From Pseudothauera nasutitermitis (lineage in GTDB: Bacteria > Pseudomonadota > Gammaproteobacteria > Burkholderiales > Rhodocyclaceae), in contig NZ_SSOC01000001.1 of assembly GCF_004801295.1 (NCBI RefSeq), positions 791,589 to 855,588 of the forward strand: a stretch of 64,000 nt of DNA, read 5' to 3'. Both the position numbers and the translations under genes were made by a program. Each line of letters starts with the position of its first letter. The first letter of the stretch is position 1. This document shows, in pieces, positions 1-7,749 of this stretch. The notes under the pieces are model-generated. The model was not told the origin of the DNA. It saw only the letters and a program-made list of their open reading frames with translations, and did not search any database.

Positions 1-2036
1 TCGGCGGGCACCTGGACGGATTGCACCAGCCCCATGCGTGCCTTGGTCGTCACCGTGGGCATGGGCTTGGCGCAGCCCGAATCCTGGCCGCCCTCGCTGT
101 AATACTGAACGAGGTAGGCCGTCACCAGGCGCTGATTGCTGCCCGATGCGGTGATCGTGGAGATGGGCGCGCTGGCCGGTCGCCCGTCGCCGTCGTAGAA
201 CCCGCCGTTCGCCTGCTCGAAGAAGGCCGACGCGAGCGCGCTGGGCACGCTGCTGGCCGTCACCGAGTTGAGCGGCGTTTCCAGGCTTCGGACGCCGCTG
301 CTCCACCGCTTCGCGCCGGTGCTGCACGATTCCCCGTGCCCCATGTCGATGAGGTTGGCGACGACCAGGGCCTGTTCGCCCCGGTTCGCCCCCGTCACCG
401 TCGGCAGCGGTTCGGCCGGCGTGGTGCCGGCGCGGTCGCCGTGGTGCGTCAGGTGGGCCAGATGGGCGGCCACCAGGGCGTGCTTGTTCGCCGTCACGAC
501 GGTGCCGAGCGGCGCCTCGATGTCCTGCGCGCGCGGCTGCTGGCCCTCGCGCTCGCCGTAGCCGATGGTGACGAGGTGCGCGCCCACCATCGCATGGTGC
601 GTGCCGCTGGCCGCCACAGTTGAAAGCGGTTGCTCGACACTGTGGCCGCCCATGTGGGCGTCGCTGGTGCCGCGCAGCGGGGCCAAAGTCGGGGCCACGA
701 CGCTGAAATGGCCGCCCTTGACCTGGGCGCAGACGGTGCGCAGCGGAGCATCCGCCGGCATCGTGCGCTGGTTGCTCGCGTTGGCGTGCTCCGTGAGGAA
801 CGGCGCCAACGTAGGCATCACGACCGCGCGGTGGCTCTCCGTGGTCAGCGTGCCCAGCGGCTGGTTGGCCGCCGTGGGCTTGCCCGAGTACGCCGGCCCG
901 CCGGCGCCGACGAGGAACGGCATCGACGGCATGGCGTCGATGGGGTGGATACCGGCCTCGTTGCCGCAGGTCGGGCACGCGCCGGGGATTCCCTCATCTT
1001 CCGCCCGCCACGACGGGAACGTGTTGCCGCAGGTGGTGCAGCAGAAATCGTGCGGTCGCTCGGCCGTTGCCGGCGGCGTGGGGAAGATCGGCTCGAACGG
1101 CCACGGCTCCGGGTTCGCGGCCAGCGGCGCGATCACGGGCTGGCCCAGCATGTGGTGGTTGCCGGTGGTGACGGTCGGCATGGGTTGGTCGATGCCAGCG
1201 CCGGGGTGGCCGCTGGTGTTCGTCACGATGAAGGGCCGCGCGCTGCTCAGGACATGGCGCCACAGGCCCTTGGCGACGCGCCGGCGGGTATTGGCCGCCA
1301 GCGGCTTCGGCCGGTCGAAGATGCTGGTCGCGGGCAACCCGAAGTCGATGCACTCGGCCGCCGTTCTGTAGGGAGCCAGCATCCCGGCCAGCACCTCGCG
1401 CGAGGTCGGCTCGCCGTGCGTCGCTTCCGGCCAGATGATCGGCAGGCCGTCGCGGCGCGCCACCAGGAACAGCCGCTTTCGGATAGTCGGTGCGCCGTTG
1501 TCGCACGCGCGCAGCTCGCGCCAATCCACCTTGTAGCCGTGCTGGCGGAGCTGCCGGACGAAGCTCTCGAAGGTCTTGCCCTTCTTTGCCGGATCGGGGT
1601 AGAGGTTGCCGTCGGTGCCGACGATGACCGGCCCCCAGGTTTGAAATTCCTCGACGTTCTCCAGCATCAGCACCCTGGGTTTCGTGAGCGCCACCCAGCG
1701 CATCCCCACCCAGGCCAGCCCCCGGATGTGTTTGGAAACCGGCGTGCCGCCCTTTGCCTTCGAGAAGTGCTTGCAATCGGGACTGAGCCACACCAGGCCC
1801 ACCGGGCGGTTTCCCGTCACTTCGATGGGGTCGATGTCCCACACGCTTTCGCACAGGTGCTTGGTGTAGGGGTGGTTCAGCGCGTGCATCGCAAGCGCCT
1901 CGGGGTCGTGATTGATGGCGATGTCCACGGGGCGCCCGAACGCGGCTTCCAGCCCGGTCGAGGTTCCGCCGCCGCCGGCGAAGTTGTCGATGATGAGTTC
2001 GCCGGGGAACGGCAAGGCGAGTTGCGGGCGCTGCAT
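1..2036 (-). CDS. DNA cytosine C5 methyltransferase, 3' end cut by window edge
   Basis: Reading leftward from ATG at 2036 (GGAG 8 nt upstream), 678 codons stay open to base 1, so the C-terminus lies outside. Seen: the N-terminal SAM loop AGGGGTSTG, the catalytic motif IV as SPDCKHFSKAKGG (PDC in place of the usual PPC), motif VI LENVEEF and motif VIII RKRLFLV. These are C5-methyltransferase hallmarks and predict methylation of phage DNA, probably against host restriction. Between motif VIII and the missing motifs IX-X there is an unusually long region with about nine imperfect copies of a P-x-x-T-V-T element. The gene is last in the leftward operon, behind a terminator-like hairpin pair. The family is confident; sequence specificity is unknown. 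Confidence 0.9.
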   Translation of the reverse strand, partial: MQRPQLALPFPGELIIDNFAGGGGTSTGLEAAFGRPVDIAINHDPEALAMHALNHPYTKHLCESVWDIDPIEVTGNRPVGLVWLSPDCKHFSKAKGGTPVSKHIRGLAWVGMRWVALTKPRVLMLENVEEFQTWGPVIVGTDGNLYPDPAKKGKTFESFVRQLRQHGYKVDWRELRACDNGAPTIRKRLFLVARRDGLPIIWPEATHGEPTSREVLAGMLAPYRTAAECIDFGLPATSIFDRPKPLAANTRRRVAKGLWRHVLSSARPFIVTNTSGHPGAGIDQPMPTVTTGNHHMLGQPVIAPLAANPEPWPFEPIFPTPPATAERPHDFCCTTCGNTFPSWRAEDEGIPGACPTCGNEAGIHPIDAMPSMPFLVGAGGPAYSGKPTAANQPLGTLTTESHRAVVMPTLAPFLTEHANASNQRTMPADAPLRTVCAQVKGGHFSVVAPTLAPLRGTSDAHMGGHSVEQPLSTVAASGTHHAMVGAHLVTIGYGEREGQQPRAQDIEAPLGTVVTANKHALVAAHLAHLTHHGDRAGTTPAEPLPTVTGANRGEQALVVANLIDMGHGESCSTGAKRWSSGVRSLETPLNSVTASSVPSALASAFFEQANGGFYDGDGRPASAPISTITASGSNQRLVTAYLVQYYSEGGQDSGCAKPMPTVTTKARMGLVQSVQVPA

Positions 2037-2050
2037 CTGGGCGGCTCCTT

Positions 2051-2080
2051 CAAAAACAAGGGGCGCTAGGTGGCGCCCCT
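2051..2080 (-). terminator. Hairpin plus T-tract between ssb and methyltransferase
   Basis: On the minus strand a perfect 8-bp stem (AGGGGCGC / GCGCCCCT, 2059-2080, 6-nt loop) is followed at once by TTGTTTTTG, giving a good rho-independent terminator shape. It sits between the ssb stop (2150) and the methyltransferase ATG (2036), so readthrough or antitermination would be needed for the last gene unless it has its own promoter. Confidence 0.6.
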
Positions 2081-2103
2081 GGGGTGTTGGAATTGACGGG
2101 ATA

Positions 2104-2120
2104 GGCCCGCGTGGCGGGCC
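2104..2120 (-). repeat. GC-rich hairpin downstream of ssb
   Basis: Perfect 7-bp inverted repeat GGCCCGC-GTG-GCGGGCC. With the hairpin at 2059-2080 it forms a double-hairpin junction of the same order and nearly the same sequence as the one at 16064-16113. Confidence 0.55.
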
Positions 2121-2149
2121 GGCACGTTGATGAAGCGGTCGTGCGCCGC

Positions 2150-2668
2150 TCAATCAAAAGGGATGTCGTCGTCCATGTCGGCGAAGCTGCCCGTCGGCGG
2201 CGCCGACTGGGTGGGGCGCTGCGCCGCCGCCGCGTTGCGCGCGGCCGGCCTGGCGGCCTGCTGACGGCCTCCGCCATGCTGGCGAGGCGGTGCGCCGCCG
2301 TCGTCATAGTGGCCGCCTTCGCCGCCACCATCGCGCCCGCCGAGCATCTGCATCTGGTCGGCGATGATGTCCGTGCTGTAGCGGTCGGCCCCGGTTTCCT
2401 TGTCCTGCCACTTGCGGGTCTTCAGGCGGCCCTCGACATAGACCGACTTGCCTTTGCGCAGGTACTCGCCGGCGATTTCTGCCAGCCTGTTGTAGAAGAC
2501 GACGCGGTGCCATTCGGTGTCTTCGCGCCGCTCGCCGGTGCCCTTGTCCTTCCAGGTTGAGGTGGTGGCGATGGACACGTTGCAAATCGCGCTACCGTCC
2601 GGCGTGTAGCGCACCTCGGGGTCGCGCCCGAGATTGCCCACCAAAATGACCTTGTTCACTGATGCCAT
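2150..2668 (-). CDS. ssb: Single-stranded DNA-binding protein (SSB)
   Basis: 172 residues. The start at 2668 gives the canonical SSB N-terminus [20 protein letters not shown] and has an AGGAAAG ribosome site; an upstream in-frame start at 2761 would add a non-SSB tail. The OB fold spans about residues 1-110 ([34 protein letters not shown]). A low-complexity Gly/Gln/Arg/Ala linker follows, and the acidic tip DMDDDIPFD is the standard partner-binding tail of bacterial SSBs. It would coat single-stranded DNA during phage replication and recombination, fitting the exonuclease and annealing protein encoded upstream in the same operon. Length is normal for the family. Confidence 0.96.
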   Translation of the reverse strand: MASVNKVILVGNLGRDPEVRYTPDGSAICNVSIATTSTWKDKGTGERREDTEWHRVVFYNRLAEIAGEYLRKGKSVYVEGRLKTRKWQDKETGADRYSTDIIADQMQMLGGRDGGGEGGHYDDGGAPPRQHGGGRQQAARPAARNAAAAQRPTQSAPPTGSFADMDDDIPFD

Positions 2669-2702
2669 GCTGTCTTTCCTTTTCTCGTATGGGTGGCCGC
2701 CT

Positions 2703-2936
2703 TCAGTGCGCGCGGTGCCGGCGCACGACCTCGGCGGCCAGGTTGCGGGCGGCCTCGTCATGGGGAAGCCGCCCCGTGTCCATCATTCCGTTGCGCCAGC
2801 CGTGCCAGTAGGACTTGCTCTTGTCGCTGCCCGGCTCCGGTGCGCCGTGCAGCCCGGCGAGGTATCCGGCCACGCATTCGCCCTCGTCGAGGACGGCCAG
2901 CTCGTTGATGGTTGAAAGGGGCTGGTATTCGCTCAT
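2703..2936 (-). CDS. Small Rmf-like (ribosome modulation factor family) protein
   Basis: 77 residues. The core ([16 protein letters not shown], then [15 protein letters not shown]) matches the pattern of the ribosome modulation factor family: a Gly-rich aromatic segment followed by a Trp-x-x-Gly-Trp-Arg-like block. Cellular Rmf dimerises and inactivates 70S ribosomes in stationary phase. Phage copies are common but their role is not established, so the activity here is inferred only from the fold-level resemblance. Its ATG overlaps the stop of the upstream gene (ATGA), indicating translational coupling. Confidence 0.6.
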   Translation of the reverse strand: MSEYQPLSTINELAVLDEGECVAGYLAGLHGAPEPGSDKSKSYWHGWRNGMMDTGRLPHDEAARNLAAEVVRRHRAH

Positions 2937-3142
2937 CTGGGCGGCCTCCCGCCGCTAGGCGCGACGAAGCGCGCGGCCAGCTCTTGCTTCAGACGAAAGA
3001 GCAGTGCATCCGTCGTGGCCGGGTCGAGGCCGGCCGAAAGGCAAAGCTGCACTGCTACCGCGTCATGGTCGAGGCCGGCTCCGGGTATCGCGGCCCGTTC
3101 GGTGGGGCCTGGGGCCGCGACAGGCCGGCGGCTAGTCGTCAT
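2933..3142 (-). CDS. Hypothetical protein, 69 aa
   Basis: No family recognised. Ala/Pro-rich N-terminus followed by a helical stretch (residues about 25-60). Support comes from gene packing: its stop overlaps the next ATG (ATGA at 2933-2936) and its start overlaps the upstream gene by 11 nt. Confidence 0.5.
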   Translation of the reverse strand: MTTSRRPVAAPGPTERAAIPGAGLDHDAVAVQLCLSAGLDPATTDALLFRLKQELAARFVAPSGGRPPR

Positions 3143-3494
3143 CGCCGCCCCGTTGCAGGCACTTCAGCGTCACGCCCTCGGGGGCGTCGATGACCAGGGC
3201 CGGCTGGAAGCCGTTGCGGTAGTCCTGGGCCTCAATGCGCATGGGCCAGCGGGGGAAATCGCGGTCTTCGGCGTCCGGGTCGTAGTTGGCGACGCCGATC
3301 AGCCAGCTACCGCTGTTGCCGGGGCAGTGCTGGCCGGTGACGACCACGCCGAGTTGCGGCTGGCCGTCGATGGCCGGGCCGAGCACCAGGTATTCAATCG
3401 GCTTTCCGCTGGCGCAGTTGTCGTAGTCGTCCTTGAAGTGGGCGACTTCGCCGAAGGTGTCGTCGCTGTAGCCCTCGAATCGAAGAATGGGCAT
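3132..3494 (-). CDS. Hypothetical protein, 120 aa
   Basis: A soluble, acidic protein with no recognised domain. The ATG at 3494 has a good ribosome site (AAGGAGAG). The C-terminus ends in an acidic GGDDD. It overlaps the downstream gene by 11 nt. No transmembrane segment or catalytic motif is visible. Confidence 0.6.
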   Translation of the reverse strand: MPILRFEGYSDDTFGEVAHFKDDYDNCASGKPIEYLVLGPAIDGQPQLGVVVTGQHCPGNSGSWLIGVANYDPDAEDRDFPRWPMRIEAQDYRNGFQPALVIDAPEGVTLKCLQRGGDDD

Positions 3495-3525
3495 GGTTCT
3501 CTCCTTGAGGTTGGTGTGATGGCGC

Positions 3526-3705
3526 TCAGTCGCGCACGAACTTGTAGGAACCCATCGCCAGCAGCATCAGCAGCGCCCAGAGGCAATGCCACGACCCGCT
3601 CATCTGGTAGAGCTTGGTGGTCGTCCAGGCGCAGGCGACGATCAGGACGATGTTCTTGACCATCACCATCAGGCCGATCAGCAGTTCAGGGGTGTATTTC
3701 TCCAT
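3526..3705 (-). CDS. Small membrane protein, 59 aa
   Basis: Starts MEKYTPELLIGLMVMVKN and ends KFVRD. Two hydrophobic helices are visible, about residues 8-27 and 38-52, separated by a short polar loop (TTTKLYQMSGS). This predicts a two-pass inner-membrane hairpin. The start overlaps the 3' end of the upstream gene by 20 nt, in keeping with the dense packing of this operon. No homologous family is recognised; a role in membrane or superinfection biology would be speculation. Confidence 0.6.
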   Translation of the reverse strand: MEKYTPELLIGLMVMVKNIVLIVACAWTTTKLYQMSGSWHCLWALLMLLAMGSYKFVRD

Positions 3706-3997
3706 CGCTCTTTCCTTGTGGCGGCCACTGGCCGCCGAGTCGCTTAATCAGGTGGCGCACGCCGCGCCGGCGCTCGCCGGTGCCGCGCACAACCCACAGG
3801 CCCGTGCCAGGCCAGAAATCGACGATCAGGTCAGCGGCCGACACAACCAGGTGCGCGCCGCCGTTCTTGGCCTCGAAGGGAATGCCGGCGGCGGTCAAGT
3901 TCCGGGCCGAGGCGTCGCGGTTTCCGGCGCGCTTGCGCTGGCTGTCTTCCTCCAGCGCGGGCTTCACGTCGCGCCAGTAGTCGCCCATGTCACCCAT
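3686..3997 (-). CDS. Conserved phage hypothetical protein, 103 aa
   Basis: Start MGDMGDYWRDVKPA at 3997 was chosen because AAGGGGG lies 6 nt upstream; the alternative ATG at 3988 lacks a ribosome site. The second half (FEAKNGGAHLVV, LIVDFWPGTGLWVVRG) follows a pattern I recognise from many small phage proteins of unknown function: a compact beta-rich fold with a basic C-terminus. The start overlaps the upstream stop by 8 nt. Confidence 0.65.
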   Translation of the reverse strand: MGDMGDYWRDVKPALEEDSQRKRAGNRDASARNLTAAGIPFEAKNGGAHLVVSAADLIVDFWPGTGLWVVRGTGERRRGVRHLIKRLGGQWPPQGKSDGEIHP

Positions 3998-4247
3998 GCT
4001 TGACCCCCTTGGTTGAGGTGATGCCCAGTTGGGCTTTCCATTCAGCGATGCGCTCGTCGCATCGGCGCGCGCTGGCGCGGTATTCCGCCTCCCGGTCTTT
4101 CGCGCGCAGCCGGGCAATCGGGTCTTTCCGTCCAATGGGGGCGGCGCTCAGGTCGCGCGCGGTTTCGCGCGCCTGGGCGGCCAATTTCAGGAAGTGCTTC
4201 TTCTCGGCGCGCAGCCGGGCTATCTCGTCCTTGATGGCGTTGCTCAT
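3990..4247 (-). CDS. Coiled-coil hypothetical protein, 85 aa
   Basis: Almost entirely charged helix (DEIARLRAEKKHFLKLAAQA, then RRCDERIAEWKAQLG), so a coiled coil is likely. No catalytic motif is seen. It lies 18 nt downstream of the preceding gene and overlaps the next one. Confidence 0.55.
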   Translation of the reverse strand: MSNAIKDEIARLRAEKKHFLKLAAQARETARDLSAAPIGRKDPIARLRAKDREAEYRASARRCDERIAEWKAQLGITSTKGVKHG

Positions 4248-4265
4248 GTGACCAGCCCCTTGTGC

Positions 4266-4796
4266 CTACGACAGGCTTTTCAGAATGGACTGGAGCTGCC
4301 GCAGCTTGCCCAGGTTCTCCACGTTGGCCTCGCGCTCCTGCTCGATGGTCAGCGCCGCTTCCTCGATCTTCGAGGCCAGCTTCTTGAGCCGCACGCCGAA
4401 CTCGTCGGCCAGGGCTACGACCTCGCCGGACAGTTCGCCCAGGATTTCGATGGGCGAAGGCTCGGGTTGGTGCGCCGGGGCGGTGACGGTCAGGGTGGGC
4501 CTGGGGCTGGGCATTGCTTGGGGCATGGGTGCTTCCTTTCTGGGTCGAGGGGTTGGGGTTCGGATGTCGGCGCGCTGGAACATGCCCGTTTCCGGCTCGC
4601 GCACGAGGCCGGCTTCGCGCAAGGCACCCAGGCAGCCGCGCACCACGCGAAGATCGGCGTTGCTGCGCTCCACCTCCTTGAGGGCATTCCTGATCTGGAT
4701 GGCCGGCCAAGCTTCGCGGATGGGGACGACCTCGAACACCTTGCGGGCGAGGCTGGTTTGCCCCTGGAGCAGGGAATTGAGCTTTGAGGGCGTCAT
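4266..4796 (-). CDS. Hypothetical protein with N-terminal winged-helix-like region and C-terminal coiled coil
   Basis: 176 residues. Residues 1-80 alternate short helices and a turn (IQIRNALKEVERSNADLRVV, then LREAGLVREPETGMFQRAD), resembling a winged-helix DNA-binding unit. A Pro-rich linker (about 85-115) leads to a charged coiled coil (residues 120-176). DNA binding is inferred from this pattern only. Its ATG overlaps the upstream stop (4793-4796). Confidence 0.5.
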   Translation of the reverse strand: MTPSKLNSLLQGQTSLARKVFEVVPIREAWPAIQIRNALKEVERSNADLRVVRGCLGALREAGLVREPETGMFQRADIRTPTPRPRKEAPMPQAMPSPRPTLTVTAPAHQPEPSPIEILGELSGEVVALADEFGVRLKKLASKIEEAALTIEQEREANVENLGKLRQLQSILKSLS

Positions 4797-5395
4797 GGCT
4801 CGCCACCTCCGGCTGTTGCGAACTGGGCATGGCGAAGCAGGCGCTCATTGGCTTCATGCGCCTTCATCTGGGCTTCCACGGCCTCGCGCATCCAATGGGC
4901 GGTGGTGCTGGTTCCCCACCAGGCCACCATGCTTTCCACGATGTCGGCGTCTTCTTGGGTGACATCCGGCACCAGCTTCCAATTCACGCGGGCGAGATAG
5001 CCGGTCGTGATGGGGTGCTCGCGCGCGAGCATGTATTCGATGGTGCGCAGGCCGCTGTTGATGCCGTGCAGGCGCTTGTTGTTGATCGCCCACGCGGCGA
5101 GGTAGGCGTCCTCGGCGCAGGTGAAGGCGCCGGATTTCGCCAGCCGGGCCGCGTTGTCGGTGAAGTCTCGGCCGCCGTTGCAGCCCATGAACACCATGAA
5201 CGAGGCCGCGACGCTGGCCGCCCGCTGTCGCGTCTGGCCGTTGGTGCGGAAGATGAAGGCCCATTCGTCGGGCCTTTGCGCGGCGAACTGCTGCCACAGT
5301 GCCAGGAAAAGCCCTTCGCGGGGCACGCCCCGGCGCGGCGGCTGAAGCGGCACATGGCACAGTTTCGGGGAAACGCGATGGTCTATCGGGAGCAT
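4793..5395 (-). CDS. Hypothetical protein, 200 aa
   Basis: Start MLPIDHRVSPKLCHV at 5395; longer in-frame extensions upstream lie inside the preceding gene and look out of frame in composition. No recognised domain. It contains two short Cys-bearing motifs (FMGCNGGRDF, GAFTCAEDAY) and a mostly helical C-terminus ending HAQFATAGGGEP. It overlaps the upstream gene by 13 nt and the downstream gene by 4 nt. Confidence 0.6.
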   Translation of the reverse strand: MLPIDHRVSPKLCHVPLQPPRRGVPREGLFLALWQQFAAQRPDEWAFIFRTNGQTRQRAASVAASFMVFMGCNGGRDFTDNAARLAKSGAFTCAEDAYLAAWAINNKRLHGINSGLRTIEYMLAREHPITTGYLARVNWKLVPDVTQEDADIVESMVAWWGTSTTAHWMREAVEAQMKAHEANERLLRHAQFATAGGGEP

Positions 5396-6213
5396 GGTTG
5401 ATTCCTTGTTTTCGCTTCGCGGTGCGCCTTGAGCGCGGCCTTGTAGCTGGCCTTCGCCGCCTTCTTGGTGTCGGCCCACTCGCCGGCGATTTCGCGGTAG
5501 CCGAAGCTGTCGCGTCGGTACATGCGCCATTGCCATCTGGCCTTGCCGCCCTCGTACTGGCGGCGGGCGTCGAGCGTGGGAAGCCTGCTGCCGCACAGGA
5601 ACTCCCCGAACGATTCGCAGCAGTCGGCATCCAGCCATTCGCCATAGCGCGTGGGCTTCGGTGGCGGCGGAAGGCTGTCGAGGGCCACGGCGCGCCCGAC
5701 GTCGGTGACGCGGAACACGATGTCGCCGTCGGCACAGAACTTCGGCGTGGGCGAGCGGGCCATAAGGCCCAGGGCCTCCAGCGCCTCCAGGTCGGGCATG
5801 TCGTGATGGCCTGGGCTGGCGACGAAGTGATTGCGGTACGGGTCGCGGCGGTCGATGCTCAGGCCCAGGGTGTGGTGCAGCAGTTCGACCTGCCGTTGGG
5901 TGCATTGCTCGGTCATGGCCTGGCCCTGATTCGCCAGCTCCAGCAGCACGTCCGCATGGCAAGGCTGGCCGAGCGGGCACCAGCAAGCCAGCGAGTGGCC
6001 CTTCAGTTCTTCGCGGGCTTCCTCGACGATTTCAGTCCGTCGGGCCAGATAGTCGCGGAACAGTGCGACGGCCGCCTCGGGGGTAGGCGCGGCCGGCGTG
6101 CCTACCTTGTAGGGGTTCCCCCACTTCGTGGGCCGGCCGACGAACACGGCGCTGGCGGGCATCCGCCAGCCCTTGGCCCGGCTGCGCTGTATGCGCTTCG
6201 GTGTGTCAGCCAT
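5383..6213 (-). CDS. DUF4326-type protein fused to a second phage module
   Basis: 276 residues, start MADTPKRIQRSRAKGWR at 6213. Residues about 20-105 match DUF4326: VGRPTKWGNPYKVG and the Cys-rich signature HSLACWCPLGQPCHADVLLE. A second module begins near residue 110 (MTEQCTQRQVELLHHTLGL, then YRNHFVASPGHHDMPDLEAL); such a segment is often a stand-alone phage protein and includes a helical, possibly winged-helix part. The C-terminus is rich in Arg/Lys/Ala. Function is unknown for both parts; the fusion is directly visible because no stop intervenes. Confidence 0.7.
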   Translation of the reverse strand: MADTPKRIQRSRAKGWRMPASAVFVGRPTKWGNPYKVGTPAAPTPEAAVALFRDYLARRTEIVEEAREELKGHSLACWCPLGQPCHADVLLELANQGQAMTEQCTQRQVELLHHTLGLSIDRRDPYRNHFVASPGHHDMPDLEALEALGLMARSPTPKFCADGDIVFRVTDVGRAVALDSLPPPPKPTRYGEWLDADCCESFGEFLCGSRLPTLDARRQYEGGKARWQWRMYRRDSFGYREIAGEWADTKKAAKASYKAALKAHREAKTRNQPCSR

Positions 6214-6505
6214 TGCGCGCCTCCATCTCGGCCCGGTATGCGGCATCGACATCGGCGTGGGTCTGAAGCGGAATCTTCGTCCAGGCCCCCAGCAGGTACT
6301 GGCCGATGGCCGTGATGCTGTAGCGGCCGAATCCGTTGTGACGGGCGAAGCCAAGCTCCAGAAGGCGCGCCATGCGTTCCTTGGAAACGTCGAAGCCCTC
6401 GCCATCCTCCAGGCATTCAGAGAGGCGCTTCAGGGCGGACAGGTCGTGATCTGCAAGCAGCGCCTCGACCTGCGCCGGGGTTGCGGCTTTGTCGCACGGG
6501 TTCAT
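6206..6505 (-). CDS. Hypothetical protein, 99 aa
   Basis: Start MNPCDKAATPAQVEALL at 6505, preceded by AAGGAGA at good spacing. The body reads like a small winged-helix-type protein (ERMARLLELGFARHNGFGRY, then SITAIGQYLLG), a pattern seen in small phage proteins. It overlaps its neighbours by 4 and 8 nt. Confidence 0.6.
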   Translation of the reverse strand: MNPCDKAATPAQVEALLADHDLSALKRLSECLEDGEGFDVSKERMARLLELGFARHNGFGRYSITAIGQYLLGAWTKIPLQTHADVDAAYRAEMEARNG

Positions 6506-6735
6506 TGGGGAATCTCCTTGCTCAGGGCGTGGGCCAGGTGGCGCGCGTAGGTGGCGACGGCGCGCCAGTACGCGGCCATCGGCCCCTTCCTGCGGCGCCA
6601 AGCGTTTTCGGCTTCGGTGTTGGCCTGATCGCGCAGCTCGCGCATCACAGCCTCGATGCGCGCGCGGTCGGCCTTTGGCAGGCGGCGCAGGGCCTGGCCC
6701 GCCGGCAGCTTCAGCAGCGGGTTTTCATAGCCCAT
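6502..6735 (-). CDS. Hypothetical helical protein, 77 aa
   Basis: Start MGYENPLLKLPAGQALRRL at 6735. A basic, all-helical protein (KADRARIEAVMRELRDQAN, ENAWRRRKGPMAAYWRAV). Coupled to the next gene by ATGA and overlapping the preceding gene by 11 nt. No family identified. Confidence 0.6.
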   Translation of the reverse strand: MGYENPLLKLPAGQALRRLPKADRARIEAVMRELRDQANTEAENAWRRRKGPMAAYWRAVATYARHLAHALSKEIPQ

Positions 6736-7747
6736 AGGCCGCCTCCGGGTAGCCGTCGTGCAGAAGGCCGTCCAGGCTTCGCCCGGCTTCTTGCTTGCCG
6801 ACGCGCTGCATGTAGATGTCCTCGCCGGCATCCGGCGTGCAGTGTTCGCAGGTTCGGGTGTCCAGCCCGTGCTCGCCCAGGCGCGTGACGTGCGGCCAGC
6901 GTTTGCATTCCGGGTCGAGCGCCACGAAGTCGGTTCCGCCGCCGGTCAGGAGGCCGGAGCGCGGCGCCCACTCTCCCCATTGTTTGAACAGAAAGGCGAC
7001 ATCGGACGAGAGGCACTGGTCGCGCAGACGGCGCACCCAGTTCGGGTGCATCGGGCGCGCGCCGTGGCCGCTCTCGCCGCCGACGATGACCCAGTGCAGC
7101 CCGCCGTCGGCCGGCTTGCGCAGCTCCATCTGCCGCTTCCCTGCGTGGGTGCGGAAGTTGCCGGTCGGCTCGCTGAAGATATGGAACCGAAGATCAACCG
7201 GCCCCAGCAGCGGCTCGACGCTCAAGAAGCGCACGCGCGCGGGCAGCGCCAGCAGCCGGGGAATGTCGCGGTCGGCCTCCTGCTGGTTCACCACGGTGAT
7301 GCCCAGCCAGACGTTCGATGGAAGATGCGGCGCGTCCAGGTGGTCGAGCCAGAACAGTTGCCGGGCCACTTCCAGCATCATCGGGGCCACGTTGCCGACG
7401 CGCTTGGTGACGAGAAGCCAGTCAAGGTGCGGGGTGCGCTCGATGAGCTGGAACAGGTCGGCGCGCCAGGACGACGGCACGGCGTTGTCGAACACATCGG
7501 CCAGCGATGCGCAGAAGACGCGGTAGCGCACGCCCAGGCGCTCGGCCTCGGCATTCCACTTCAGCGGCTTCTTCCAGATGGCATCGCTGCTGCGGCGGCG
7601 GTCGGCGCCGGCGCCCCATTGCACCAGGCCGCTGCGCTTGGCCCAGCCTTCGGCGTAGCAATGGTCGCAGCCGGGGCCGACGCGCTGGCAGCCGTACCAG
7701 GGATTGAACGTGTGGTGCGCCCACTCGATCTTGGTGTTCTCGGCCAT
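6725..7747 (-). CDS. Phage Gp37/Gp68 family protein (DUF5131, radical-SAM-like)
   Basis: 340 residues from ATG 7747. The N-terminus IEWAHHTFNPWYGCQRVGPG followed by CDHCYAE gives a C-x6-C-x2-C cluster typical of the DUF5131/Gp37-Gp68 family, thought to be related to radical-SAM enzymes. Further family-like segments are LLVTKRVGN, NVWLGITVVNQQEADRDIP, FLSVEPLLGP and HWVIVGGESGHGARPMHP. A second Cys pair lies near the C-terminus (CEHCTP). These proteins are widespread in phages, but the reaction is not established. The gene is separated by 2 nt from the upstream gene. Confidence 0.85.
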   Translation of the reverse strand: MAENTKIEWAHHTFNPWYGCQRVGPGCDHCYAEGWAKRSGLVQWGAGADRRRSSDAIWKKPLKWNAEAERLGVRYRVFCASLADVFDNAVPSSWRADLFQLIERTPHLDWLLVTKRVGNVAPMMLEVARQLFWLDHLDAPHLPSNVWLGITVVNQQEADRDIPRLLALPARVRFLSVEPLLGPVDLRFHIFSEPTGNFRTHAGKRQMELRKPADGGLHWVIVGGESGHGARPMHPNWVRRLRDQCLSSDVAFLFKQWGEWAPRSGLLTGGGTDFVALDPECKRWPHVTRLGEHGLDTRTCEHCTPDAGEDIYMQRVGKQEAGRSLDGLLHDGYPEAAYGL

Positions 7748-7749
7748 CG

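Noticed and set aside
630..2069. Plus-strand frame of 479 codons at the left edge
   Set aside because: Antisense to the cytosine methyltransferase, whose catalytic motifs are readable on the minus strand.
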